In this document: in pieces, positions 46,216 through 54,495 of the stretch
How positions within the stretch are numbered: the first letter of the stretch is position 1
Layout of the letters: each line of letters begins with the position of its first letter
Source of the DNA: Rhodoferax sp. U11-2br
Lineage (GTDB): Bacteria; Pseudomonadota; Gammaproteobacteria; Burkholderiales; Burkholderiaceae_C
Direction of reading: 5' to 3'
Assembly: GCF_018619435.1 (NCBI RefSeq)
Contig: NZ_JAHFZF010000014.1
Coordinates: forward strand, 1-64,000
Length of the DNA: 64,000 nucleotides
The notes under the pieces: model-generated
Told to the model about the DNA's origin: nothing
Databases searched by the model: none
What the model saw: only the letters and a program-made list of their open reading frames with translations
Position numbers and translations under genes: made by a program

Positions 46216-46947
46216 TCAGTTCAACACCGCCCACACCAGAGCCAGCCCGGCGGCCCACAAGTCCAGCGATGGGCCGTCGTCCCCCAACACCAGGCGGCCA
46301 CTCTGATTGGCTTTGGCATCGCGTGCGGCCTGCTGGCGGTCGCGCTCCAGCATCACCAACGCATCGGCCAACTGCGGCAGCTGGACACCCCCTTGCGCCC
46401 GGGCGGCAGATTCGTAGCCCACCAGCGCCCGCTCTACCGCCTGCGGGTCCAGCAACGACAAAGCGCTTCGGCAATAGGGGCAGGCGTGGTCGGTGCGCAG
46501 GTCGACCGGCGCGCCGCAGTTGCTGCAGTTGATCACTTTCAGGCGCTGCGCCATGTCGTTGATTTCAGCGGTGCTAAGTTGCCGCACAAAGCCTTTTTCG
46601 ATCATGAACGCTGCAAAGCTGCTGAAGCGGCCATGCCGCTGTGGGCAGCGGTGGGTGATGTAGCGGCCACTTTTGACCACATCAAACCCCTGCACCAGGG
46701 CGCGGCGACAGTGCGGGCAGCTCAGCTGTTGCGGCAGCGCCTTGGCGCCTTCATGACGGTGCGCGTGCAACAGCTTGAACAGCTCCACCACCGCAGCCGG
46801 GCTGAGTTTGAGGTTCTCTTGCGGGTCAAACCAGAGGCCACGGCAGGCAAAACACAGGTCCAGCTCCAGATGGCCCCCGGCCACACTGGCCAAGGTGTGG
46901 GTGTACATCGGGTCGTGGCAAGAGGGGCAGGCGCGCGAAATGGGCAT
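46216..46947 (-). CDS. Zinc-ribbon (TFIIB-type) protein of unknown function
   Basis: 243 residues from the ATG at 46947. Several CxxC pairs form two or three zinc ribbons: CPSCHDPM...CFACRGLWFD at the N-terminus (the zf-TFIIB pattern with its LWFD tail), CPHC near 78-81, and CSNCGAPVDLRTDHACPYC near 140-160. The C-terminal third has a short hydrophobic stretch (LDLWAAGLALVWAVL) that may anchor it to the membrane. Separate from the CHASE2 operon by 115 bases and same strand. Function unknown. Confidence 0.8.
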   Translation of the reverse strand: MPISRACPSCHDPMYTHTLASVAGGHLELDLCFACRGLWFDPQENLKLSPAAVVELFKLLHAHRHEGAKALPQQLSCPHCRRALVQGFDVVKSGRYITHRCPQRHGRFSSFAAFMIEKGFVRQLSTAEINDMAQRLKVINCSNCGAPVDLRTDHACPYCRSALSLLDPQAVERALVGYESAARAQGGVQLPQLADALVMLERDRQQAARDAKANQSGRLVLGDDGPSLDLWAAGLALVWAVLN

Positions 46948-47095
46948 GGTGCGGTGCAAATGCTATGGCAGACGCAGCATCCTAATCGCTCAGCTAGGCT
47001 CTGACGCCTTGTTTTGAGCCAAATTAGCCTGCAGCCCAGCTAACACAAGCACAAACAGCTACTGTAGAAATAGCAGAACAAACAGTAGCCAAGCC

Positions 47096-47926
47096 TCAGA
47101 GCAGGAAATTCTTGGTGGCACCGGTCAGCAGCGTCTGTTCAGCGCCGGTTTCGTCCTTGAGGTCCACCCCGGACAACTGGCGATGGCGCGCCTGCGTCAG
47201 CAGATAAACCAGCTTGTGAGCCGCCTCTGCATAACCCAGACCGGCCGGGCGCACATTGGAGATGCAGTTGCGATTGGCGTCCGTCAGGCCCACACGGGGT
47301 TGCCAAGTCAGGTACAGGCCCATGCTGTCGGGCGAACTCAAGCCCGGGCGCTCACCAATGAGCACCAGCACGGCCTGGGCACCCAGCAGTTCTGCCACCT
47401 CGTCGCCAATTGCGACGCGGCCCTGCTCGACGAGACACACCGGGGCGATGGTCAGCTGCTGGGGCACAAGGCGCTCAAACATCTGGGTCAGAAAAGGCAC
47501 AGCGTTCTGGCTGATGGCCAGCGCCGACAAACCATCCACAACCACCACGGCAAGGTCATAGGTGCGCTCGACGGATGACGCGAATGCCGGTCGTGGCAAG
47601 GCGGTCAGGCGCTCGCGGGAGGCCGCATCCAGCCTGCGCCCCAGATCCGGGCGCTGCAGGTAGTGCTGGCGATCGGTGGCGGCGCTGTGCAGAACTTGGC
47701 AAGACGCCACCGGGTTGCGCAATGCCGCATCAAGCGTCTGCGCCAGCGTGGTCACATCGAGCGCCAGGTGCACCGCATCACGCGCCTGGGCGTGGGCCAG
47801 CTGAAACTCCAGGTGCGCGGTCGTGGGCAGGCTGACACCCGCGCGCCCCAGCGCAATACGCGCATCGGTGAACTGGCGCAGCGCAGCCCAGGAGTTGGTC
47901 GTGACAGGAGGTTTCGGATCATTCAT
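47096..47926 (-). CDS. eutC: Ethanolamine ammonia-lyase small subunit
   Basis: 276 residues. With EutB it forms the B12-dependent enzyme converting ethanolamine to acetaldehyde and ammonia. Typical features: [75 protein letters not shown] and [20 protein letters not shown]. Twelve bases separate it from eutB. No microcompartment shell genes are present. Confidence 0.96.
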   Translation of the reverse strand: MNDPKPPVTTNSWAALRQFTDARIALGRAGVSLPTTAHLEFQLAHAQARDAVHLALDVTTLAQTLDAALRNPVASCQVLHSAATDRQHYLQRPDLGRRLDAASRERLTALPRPAFASSVERTYDLAVVVVDGLSALAISQNAVPFLTQMFERLVPQQLTIAPVCLVEQGRVAIGDEVAELLGAQAVLVLIGERPGLSSPDSMGLYLTWQPRVGLTDANRNCISNVRPAGLGYAEAAHKLVYLLTQARHRQLSGVDLKDETGAEQTLLTGATKNFLL

Positions 47927-47938
47927 CGTCAGGTCGCT

Positions 47939-49342
47939 TCAGTTCAGGCGCAGCAACGCCTTCTGGAACGCGGCAGGCAGGGTCGCGTTGAGCCGGAAGT
48001 GTTCATCCGCGCTGAAGATCTGCATCTTCTGCAACCAGGCCTCGAACTCGGGCGCGGGTTGGAGCCCCAGCACCCGGCGCACATAGAGCGCGTCGTGGAA
48101 CGAGGTGGTCTGGTAGTTGAGCATGATGTCGTCCGAGCCGGGAATACCCATGACAAAGTTGCAACCGGCCACACCCAGCAGGGTCAGCAACACGTCCATG
48201 TCGTTCTGGTCGGCCTCGGCGTGGTTGGTGTAACAGACGTCACACCCCATCGGCAGGCCCAGCAGCTTGGCGCAGAAATGGTCTTCGAGCCCGGCGCGCA
48301 TGATCTGTTTGCCGTCAAACAAATACTCCGGCCCGATGAAACCGACCACGGTGTTGACCAAGAGCGGCTTGAAGTGGCGCGCCACCGCATAGGCACGCGC
48401 CTCGCAGGTTTGCTGGTCCAGACCATGGTGGGCGTTGGCCGACAGGGCGCTGCCCTGGCCGGTTTCGAAATACATCACGTTGTCACCGACCGTGCCGCGC
48501 TGCAAGGACAAGGCGGCGCTGCGCGCCTCGGCCAACACATCCAGGTTGACACCGAAGCTGCGGTTGGTGGCCTCGGTGCCACCAATCGACTGGAACACCA
48601 GGTCCACCGGCGCACCGCGGCGGATGGCTTCGATGGTGTTGGTCACATGCGTGAGCACGCAGGACTGGGTCGGAATCTGGTATTGCGCGATGATGTCGCT
48701 CATCATCGTCACCAGTTTGATGACTTGCGGCACGTTGTCGGTGGCGGGGTTGATGCCAATCACCGCGTCACCACTGCCGTAGAGCAAGCCGTCAAGCAGG
48801 CTGGCGGCAATGCCGGTGGCATCGTCGGTCGGGTGATTTGGTTGCAGGCGTGTGGCCATGCGACCAGGCAGGCCGATGGTGTTGCGGAACCGCGTGACCA
48901 CACGGCATTTTTTGGCAACCAGGATCAGGTCCTGGTTGCGCATGATTTTGGAAACCGCGGCTGCCATTTCGGGGGTAATACCTGGCGCCAGCGCCGAAAG
49001 CACCGCACTGTCGACCTCGTCACCCAGCAGCCAGTTGCGAAAGTCACCCACCGTCAGGTGGCTGATCGAGGCAAAAGCCTGGGCATCGTGGCTGTCGAAA
49101 ATCAGACGGGTGATTTCATCGTCTTCATACGGCACCAGCGCGTCCGTCAGGAAGGTCTTGAGCGGCACATCGGCCAGGGCCATCTGGGCCACAACACGCT
49201 CTTGCGCACTGCTGGCGGCCACACCGGCCAGCAGGTCGCCCGAGCGTGCGGGTGTGGCCTTGGCCATCAGGTCCTTCAAATCGCGAAAGCTGTAGGTTTT
49301 GGCTCCGACGATGTGGGTGTACTGATGGTTTTGCACGGTCAC
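47939..49342 (-). CDS. eutB: Ethanolamine ammonia-lyase large subunit
   Basis: 467 residues (E. coli 453). The TIM-barrel catalytic subunit: TYSFRDLKDLMAKATPARSGD, DEVDSAVLSALAPGITPEMAAAVSKIMRNQDLI, RMATRLQPNHPTDDATGIAASLLDGLLYGSGDAVIGINPATDN and GFIGPEYLFDGKQIMRAGLEDHFCAKLLGLPMGCDVCYTNHAEAD are all highly conserved. Middle gene of permease-eutB-eutC; needs adenosylcobalamin. Confidence 0.97.
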   Translation of the reverse strand: MTVQNHQYTHIVGAKTYSFRDLKDLMAKATPARSGDLLAGVAASSAQERVVAQMALADVPLKTFLTDALVPYEDDEITRLIFDSHDAQAFASISHLTVGDFRNWLLGDEVDSAVLSALAPGITPEMAAAVSKIMRNQDLILVAKKCRVVTRFRNTIGLPGRMATRLQPNHPTDDATGIAASLLDGLLYGSGDAVIGINPATDNVPQVIKLVTMMSDIIAQYQIPTQSCVLTHVTNTIEAIRRGAPVDLVFQSIGGTEATNRSFGVNLDVLAEARSAALSLQRGTVGDNVMYFETGQGSALSANAHHGLDQQTCEARAYAVARHFKPLLVNTVVGFIGPEYLFDGKQIMRAGLEDHFCAKLLGLPMGCDVCYTNHAEADQNDMDVLLTLLGVAGCNFVMGIPGSDDIMLNYQTTSFHDALYVRRVLGLQPAPEFEAWLQKMQIFSADEHFRLNATLPAAFQKALLRLN

Positions 49343-49346
49343 AAGC

Positions 49347-50750
49347 TCAGGTTGGATCTGCAGCCAGGCTGTTCAGGGCGATGGCCTTGCTGCGGTGGTG
49401 GCTGGTCATCAGGAAATAGCCGTAACCGATGGCCAAAAAGCCCAGAAAAAGACCAAAAATCAAGGGGTTGTAATAAATCATTGTAGCCATGCACACCGCG
49501 GCACCCAGCAGCGCAAAGGCCGGGAAATACGGGTAAAACGGTGCCTTGAACGGGCGCACCATGTCAGGTGCGGTGCGGCGCAACTGGAACAGGCTCAGCA
49601 TGCTGATGATGTACATCAGGATCGCGCCAAACACCGACATGGTGACGATGTTGGCGGTCAGAGTGTTGCCACCAATCTTGATCAACTCGTCGCTGTAGAT
49701 GGCAGCAATACCGATCACACCACCAGCCAGAATCGCGCGGTGGGGTGTCTTGAAACGTGGGTGTAACTTGGCAAAAAACGGCGGCAAATACCCCTCACGC
49801 GACAGCGCATAAATCTGGCGTGAATACCCCAGAATGATGCCGTGGAACGATGCCACCAGACCAAACAGGCCCAGCCACACCAGCATGTGCAACCAGCCGC
49901 TGTTTTCACCCACAATCATCTTCATGGCCTGCGGCAGTGGGTCGTTGATGTTGGAGAGTTTGGTCCAGTCGCCAGCACCACCGGCAAACACCATCACCCC
50001 AATGGCCAGCACCACCAGGGTCAGGATGCCCGCGATGTAAGCAATCGGAATCGAGCGCTTGGGGTCTTTGGCTTCTTCAGCGGCCATGGCCACCCCTTCA
50101 ATCGCCAGGAAGAACCAGATCGCAAACGGTATTGCGGCAAACATGCCGGGAATCGCCGCCAGGCTGAAACCATCCTGCCCGGACCAGCCTCCCTTGGTGA
50201 AATTGGCCATCGAGAAGCCCGGTGACACCACGCCCATGAACACCAGCAGCTCAAAAATGGCGAGCAGCGTCACCGCCAGCTCAAAGGTGGCGGCAATCTG
50301 GACCCCGATGATGTTGAGCGTCATGAACACCACATACGCCCCGAGCGCGGCGAGTTTGGGGTCCAGCGCCGGAAACTGCACGTTCAGGTAAGCCCCAATC
50401 GCCAGTGAAATCGCGGGTGGCGCAAACACAAACTCAATCAAGGTGGCGGCACCGGCAAGGTAACCACCCACCGGGCCAAAGGCGCGTTTGCTGTAGGCAA
50501 ACGGGCCACCGGCGTGCGGGATCGAGGTGGTCAGCTCGGTGAAGCTGAAGATGAAGGTGGCGTACATCGCCGCGATGAACAGCGAGGTGACGGTGAAGCC
50601 CAGCGTGCCGGCCGAGGCCCAGCCAAAGCTCCAGCCAAAGTATTCACCAGAGATCACCAGGCCCACGGCGATACCCCAGAGTTGCAGGGTGCTGAGCACC
50701 GGTTTGAGCACATGGGTGCCACTGTGGTGAGAAGGGTCCAACGGATTCAT
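49347..50750 (-). CDS. eat: Ethanolamine permease (APC family)
   Basis: 467 residues from ATG 50750 with GGAG nine bases upstream; a TTG five codons earlier is less likely. Twelve transmembrane helices in the amino acid-polyamine-organocation pattern. The opening LWGIAVGLVISGEYFGWSFGWASAGT and GGPFAYSKRAFGP match ethanolamine permeases of non-microcompartment eut clusters. Its stop is 4 bases before eutB. Divergent from the AraC regulator. Confidence 0.93.
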   Translation of the reverse strand: MNPLDPSHHSGTHVLKPVLSTLQLWGIAVGLVISGEYFGWSFGWASAGTLGFTVTSLFIAAMYATFIFSFTELTTSIPHAGGPFAYSKRAFGPVGGYLAGAATLIEFVFAPPAISLAIGAYLNVQFPALDPKLAALGAYVVFMTLNIIGVQIAATFELAVTLLAIFELLVFMGVVSPGFSMANFTKGGWSGQDGFSLAAIPGMFAAIPFAIWFFLAIEGVAMAAEEAKDPKRSIPIAYIAGILTLVVLAIGVMVFAGGAGDWTKLSNINDPLPQAMKMIVGENSGWLHMLVWLGLFGLVASFHGIILGYSRQIYALSREGYLPPFFAKLHPRFKTPHRAILAGGVIGIAAIYSDELIKIGGNTLTANIVTMSVFGAILMYIISMLSLFQLRRTAPDMVRPFKAPFYPYFPAFALLGAAVCMATMIYYNPLIFGLFLGFLAIGYGYFLMTSHHRSKAIALNSLAADPT

Positions 50751-50955
50751 TTTTGGGTACTCCAATCAAGTTCAAAGTGCTTGCAGGAAGAAGAAGGGTG
50801 TGGGCATGGGGTTTGCTTGTGGTGATCTTTATCCAGACCCGCTTTTTGGCGTTATCGAAATTCGGCAAAGTTGCCTTGATGCACTTCACACGTCTTGCCA
50901 GCAGCGGTGCGCCGGGATGCCCCCCAACCATCCGACTCATGAGGACGCACACACC

Positions 50956-51945
50956 ATGGTTTCAGCCTCTTCCTGTGTAACCACCAGCCCCCTGGCCGCT
51001 GATGCGCCAATTGCGGGCAAAACGCACCAGATTCGCACCATCCAGGCTTTTGATGCCGACGAACACGCCCACAACCTGACCGACTGGGAACAAAGTTACG
51101 ACCAGATCACGCCGGGCCACTTTCATGGCCGCCTGACCGAGCTGCAACTGCCCCAGATGCAGGTGTTTCGTGAGGACACCAGCCAGGCGGTGCACCAGTC
51201 CTGCTGCGTCTGGCCCGACACCTTCTGGTTTGGCCTGCCGGTGCAGACGGGTCAGACCCGCATCAATGGCCGACTGGTCGGCCCACATAGCATCATGGTG
51301 CGCCCGGGCCACTGCGAGTTTGAGTTACAGACGCCGTCTGACTATGTCATCTACGGCATCGTCATGCGCCAGGACAACTTGCAGCATGCCGCCGAGCGGG
51401 GTGGCTGCTTGATCGACTGGGCAAAGCTGGCCCAGGCCGAAGTGATGCAGGTGGCGCCCCACCCTCACCAGCGCCTGCTACAAAGGCTGGCCGGGCTGCT
51501 GCAGCACGACGGCCCCTACACGGACCCGGCCTGGCGCCAGCAGCTTCTACTCAACGCGCTGCTGGCACTGCTGGACACCAGCAAGGTGGACCCCGCCGTC
51601 AGCAACAGCTTTCAGCGCCGCCAGCGCATCGTGGCCAAGGCGCGCGATCTGGTGCTGTCGCAACACGACCAGACGCTGACGGTGCCAGAGCTGTGTGAGC
51701 GCCTGTTTGTCAGCCGCCGGACTCTGCAGTATTGTTTTGAGGATGTGCTGGGCATGAGTCCGATGCAGTACCTTCGCCTGGTCCGCCTCAACACCGCGCG
51801 CCGGAGGCTGCGGCAAAGCAGCGCCCAGCCCGTCAGCGTGCAAGACGTGGCAGCCGACCTGGGCTTCTGGCACGTCAGCCAGTTCTCCTGCGATTACCGC
51901 AAACTGTTTGGGCAGACACCATCCCAGTCCAGGCAAATGCATTGA
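50956..51945 (+). CDS. AraC-family regulator, EutR-like
   Basis: 329 residues from the ATG at 50956. An N-terminal ligand-sensing domain precedes a C-terminal double helix-turn-helix (LTVPELCERLFVSRRTLQYCFEDVLGMSPMQYLRLVRLNTARRRL and VSVQDVAADLGFWHVSQFSCDYRKLFGQTPSQ). Position divergent from the permease-eutB-eutC operon and similarity to EutR-type proteins suggest it activates that operon in response to ethanolamine. The 205-base gap should carry its operator. Confidence 0.9.
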   Translation: MVSASSCVTTSPLAADAPIAGKTHQIRTIQAFDADEHAHNLTDWEQSYDQITPGHFHGRLTELQLPQMQVFREDTSQAVHQSCCVWPDTFWFGLPVQTGQTRINGRLVGPHSIMVRPGHCEFELQTPSDYVIYGIVMRQDNLQHAAERGGCLIDWAKLAQAEVMQVAPHPHQRLLQRLAGLLQHDGPYTDPAWRQQLLLNALLALLDTSKVDPAVSNSFQRRQRIVAKARDLVLSQHDQTLTVPELCERLFVSRRTLQYCFEDVLGMSPMQYLRLVRLNTARRRLRQSSAQPVSVQDVAADLGFWHVSQFSCDYRKLFGQTPSQSRQMH

Positions 51946-52002
51946 CCGGCACACCCGCCTGCGTGATGGTCGGGGGCCAAACACACGCGGGATAATCGTG
52001 TG

Positions 52003-52569
52003 ATGCAGATCACCCCGGATGACACCCAGGACAGCGCCGCGCCGCGTGCGCCCGTGGCCCCCAGCGCACGTTTCATGATGGCGCACCCGGCCCATGTGCT
52101 GGCGCTGGGTTTGGGCTCGGGGTTAAGCCCCAAGGCGCCCGGCACCGCTGGCACCTTGTGGGCCTGGCTCAGTTTTGCGCTGCTGCACAACCGCCTGTCC
52201 GACCCGCAATGGGGGCTGCTGATTGGCCTGGGGACTCTGGTGGGCTGGTGGGCCTGCAGCGTGACCGCGCGCAACATGCGGGTGCTGGACCCTGGCAGCA
52301 TCGTCTGGGACGAGGTGGTCGCCTTCTGGCTGGTGCTGTGGCTGGCCAGCCCGATGGGCTGGTGGGCGCAGGTGGCGGCGTTTGTCCTGTTCCGGTTTTT
52401 TGATGCGGTCAAACCCGGCCCGGTGGCCTGGGCCGACCAGCTGTTTCATGACGTGGACCCAGCCACCGACCCAGGCGCCTGGCGCAAAGCCGGCTGGGGC
52501 ATCATGCTCGACGATCTGGTGGCGGCGTGTTGTACGCTGCTGGTGATTGCGCTATGGCGGGTGTGGTGA
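52003..52569 (+). CDS. pgpA: Phosphatidylglycerophosphatase A
   Basis: 188 residues. PgpA removes phosphate from phosphatidylglycerophosphate in the inner membrane. Key motifs: GLGSGLSPKAPGTAGTL, DPGSIVWDEVVAFWLVL, RFFDAVKPGPVAWADQLFHDV and GIMLDDLVAA. In many proteobacteria it follows thiL directly; here thiL is 9.7 kb upstream. Stop overlaps the next start (TGATG). Confidence 0.96.
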   Translation: MQITPDDTQDSAAPRAPVAPSARFMMAHPAHVLALGLGSGLSPKAPGTAGTLWAWLSFALLHNRLSDPQWGLLIGLGTLVGWWACSVTARNMRVLDPGSIVWDEVVAFWLVLWLASPMGWWAQVAAFVLFRFFDAVKPGPVAWADQLFHDVDPATDPGAWRKAGWGIMLDDLVAACCTLLVIALWRVW

Positions 52570-53072
52570 TGCCTGACTTACTCTCAAATCAAGAGCCATC
52601 AGCCCAGCTTGTATGCGGGCTAGTGGCCGATTTCTTATCTAAGAAACAGTGGATGCTGGCCACCGCCGAGAGCTGCACCGGTGGCCTGATTGCCGCTGCC
52701 TGCACCGACCTGGCGGGCTCGAGCCTGTGGTTTGAGCGTGGTTTTGTGAGCTACTCCAATGCCGCCAAGACCGAGCTGCTGGGTGTGCCCGCCAAGCTGA
52801 TTGCGCAACATGGCGCGGTCAGTGAACCCGTGGCGCGCGCCATGGCAACGGGTGCGCTGGCCCATTCACACGCCCAGGTGGCGGTGGCCGTGACCGGTGT
52901 GGCCGGGCCCGGCGGTGGCAGCGTGGACAAACCGGTGGGCACCGTGTGGTTCGGCTGGGCCACACCAAGCGGCCTGTTCAGCGAGAGCCAACACTTTGCC
53001 GGTGACCGCGCCGCCGTGCGGGCCGCCACGGTGCAGCATGCGCTGACCCGACTGCTGGCGCTGCTGACATAA
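52569..53072 (+). CDS. pncC: Nicotinamide-nucleotide amidohydrolase (CinA C-terminal family)
   Basis: 167 residues. PncC deamidates nicotinamide mononucleotide. Motifs LATAESCTGGLIAAACTDLAGSS, FERGFVSYSNAAKTELLGV and AVTGVAGPGGGSVDKPVGTVWFGW are complete. The start at 52569 overlaps the pgpA stop, but codons 2-26 are encoded by a copy of the dispersed repeat; a GTG at 52623 is a possible shorter start. If the long form is real, the repeat supplies the first helix of the domain. Confidence 0.93.
   Translation: MPDLLSNQEPSAQLVCGLVADFLSKKQWMLATAESCTGGLIAAACTDLAGSSLWFERGFVSYSNAAKTELLGVPAKLIAQHGAVSEPVARAMATGALAHSHAQVAVAVTGVAGPGGGSVDKPVGTVWFGWATPSGLFSESQHFAGDRAAVRAATVQHALTRLLALLT
52575..52645 (+). 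repeat. Repeat copy spanning the start of pncC
   Basis: ctcaaatcaagagccatcagccc, then gcgggctagtggccgatttc and ttatctaag. AGCCC and GGGCT pair; the right block (ctagtGGCCgATTTctta) matches the other copies. It lies within the annotated coding sequence. Confidence 0.7.
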
Positions 53073-53112
53073 GCCCCCTCGACCTCACACCTTTTGTTGT
53101 TGGAAACCTGCC

Positions 53113-53802
53113 ATGACATCCCTCAAAACCCTGGCCCTGTTGACCCTTTTGACGACCTCAACCCTGTGCAACAGCTGGGCCGCAGGCCCCGGCCCGGCTG
53201 CGACCAACCTGTTGACCGGTGAGGTGCTGGAGGTGAAAGACGTCGAGAGTTACACCTACCTGCGCCTCAAAACCCAGGACGGTGAAACCTGGGCGGCCGT
53301 GGGCAAAGCGACCGTCAAAACCGGCAGCCAGGTGCGCATCGAAAACCCGATGGTGATGGCCAACTTTGAGAGCAAGGCGCTGCACAAGACCTTCAAGACC
53401 ATCGTGTTTGGCAACCTGGTCCAGATCCCCAGCATCATGCACATGGCGCCCGCGCCCACAACAAACCTGGGCCCGATCAAGGTGGCCAAAGCCAGCGGCG
53501 CCAATACCTACACAGTGGCCGAGCTGATCAGCCAGGCCAGCAGCCTCAAGGACAAAGCGGTCACCCTGCGTGGCCAGGTGGTCAAGTTCAACCCCGAGAT
53601 CATGGGCAAAAACTGGATTCACCTGCAGGACGGCAGTGGCAGCGTGGCCGCCCAGACCCACGACCTGCTAGTCACCAGCCGCGCCACGGCCCAGGTCGGT
53701 GATGTGGTCACGGTCTCGGGCACGGTGCGCACCAACAAGGACTTTGCTGCGGGTTACAGCTACAAGGTCATGCTGGAAGACGCGCTGCTGACCAAGCCTT
53801 GA
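53113..53802 (+). CDS. Secreted OB-fold protein (NrfJ-like)
   Basis: 229 residues with a signal peptide ending near WAAG. Two related beta-barrel stretches: GEVLEVKDVESYTYLRLKTQDGETWAAVGKATVKTGSQVRIE and VTLRGQVVKFNPEIMGKNWIHLQDGSG, the latter with the pattern of secreted nucleic-acid-binding OB folds (YdeI/NrfJ-type). Proteins of this type are of unknown function; NrfJ was linked to nitrite reductase clusters in Geobacter and Wolinella. Downstream gene follows after a repeat. Confidence 0.7.
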   Translation: MTSLKTLALLTLLTTSTLCNSWAAGPGPAATNLLTGEVLEVKDVESYTYLRLKTQDGETWAAVGKATVKTGSQVRIENPMVMANFESKALHKTFKTIVFGNLVQIPSIMHMAPAPTTNLGPIKVAKASGANTYTVAELISQASSLKDKAVTLRGQVVKFNPEIMGKNWIHLQDGSGSVAAQTHDLLVTSRATAQVGDVVTVSGTVRTNKDFAAGYSYKVMLEDALLTKP

Positions 53803-53870
53803 TTGCTATATTTTCAGCAGCTACTAGCCCTCAATATACAAGGGCTACATGCTGATTTCATTGAAAACAC
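53803..53870 (+). repeat. Dispersed about 60-bp repeat upstream of the LysE/ArgO gene
   Basis: ttgctatattttcagcagct, actagccctcaatat and acaagggctacatgctgattt. TAGCCCT/AGGGCTA pair. It can be read in frame with the exporter from an upstream start, which is why the later ATG is chosen for that gene. Confidence 0.7.
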
Positions 53871-53895
53871 CTGGGCATCTCGGCCCCCTCTTCCC

Positions 53896-54492
53896 ATGGA
53901 CTTTGTAAGCGGTTTTGCCACCGGCCTGGCGCTGATTGTGGCCATCGGTTCCCAGAATGCCTATGTACTGCGCTGCGGCATCCGGCGCCAGCATGTGCTG
54001 GCCCTGGTGCTGTTTTGTGCTCTGTCGGACGCGCTGCTGATCGTTGCTGGCATTGGCGGCGCCGGGGTGTTAATTCGCGGCAACACGCTGTTGATGGATG
54101 GGGCGCGTTATGGCGGCGCGTTGTTTCTGGCCAGTTATGGCGCGCTGGCCGCGCGGCGCAGCTGGTTGGGCAGCCAGATGCACCTGGACAACGCCGCGCC
54201 AGTGACCCTGGCCACCGCGCTGCTGGCCTGTTTTGGCTTCACCTTTTTGAACCCGCATGTGTATCTGGACACCGTGGTGTTACTCGGCGCGATTGCCAAC
54301 CAGCGACCCGACCCGGGGCGCTGGGTCTTTGGCGCTGGGGCCATCAGCGCCAGCTTCTGCTGGTTTGCCGCGCTGGGTTTTGGGGCCCGTTACCTGGCCA
54401 CGCTGTTCCAGACCACGCTGGCCTGGCGGGTCCTCGACGGCCTGATTGCACTGGTGATGGCCACGCTGGCAGCGATGCTGCTGGTTGGGTGA
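53896..54492 (+). CDS. LysE/ArgO-family amino acid exporter
   Basis: 198 residues from the ATG at 53896. Inner-membrane protein with about six helices. Motifs ALIVAIGSQNAYVLRCGIRRQHV and FGFTFLNPHVYLDTVVLLGAIA match ArgO, which exports arginine and lysine analogues. An in-frame extension upstream to 53803 encodes the dispersed repeat and is rejected. Convergent with the molybdopterin gene (3-base gap). Confidence 0.9.
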   Translation: MDFVSGFATGLALIVAIGSQNAYVLRCGIRRQHVLALVLFCALSDALLIVAGIGGAGVLIRGNTLLMDGARYGGALFLASYGALAARRSWLGSQMHLDNAAPVTLATALLACFGFTFLNPHVYLDTVVLLGAIANQRPDPGRWVFGAGAISASFCWFAALGFGARYLATLFQTTLAWRVLDGLIALVMATLAAMLLVG

Positions 54493-54495
54493 AGC

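Noticed and set aside
47663..49486. A 607-codon ORF antisense to eutC and eutB
   Set aside because: It crosses two real genes on the opposite strand and has no recognisable motif.
42376..51945. The thiL-pgpA block as a prophage or integrative element
   Set aside because: No integrase, transposase, phage gene, flanking tRNA or direct repeat at the ends was seen, so it is reported only as an insertion-like block.
53803..53895. An N-terminal extension of the ArgO-like exporter
   Set aside because: The extension is the dispersed repeat read in frame; the ATG at 53896 matches the normal family start.
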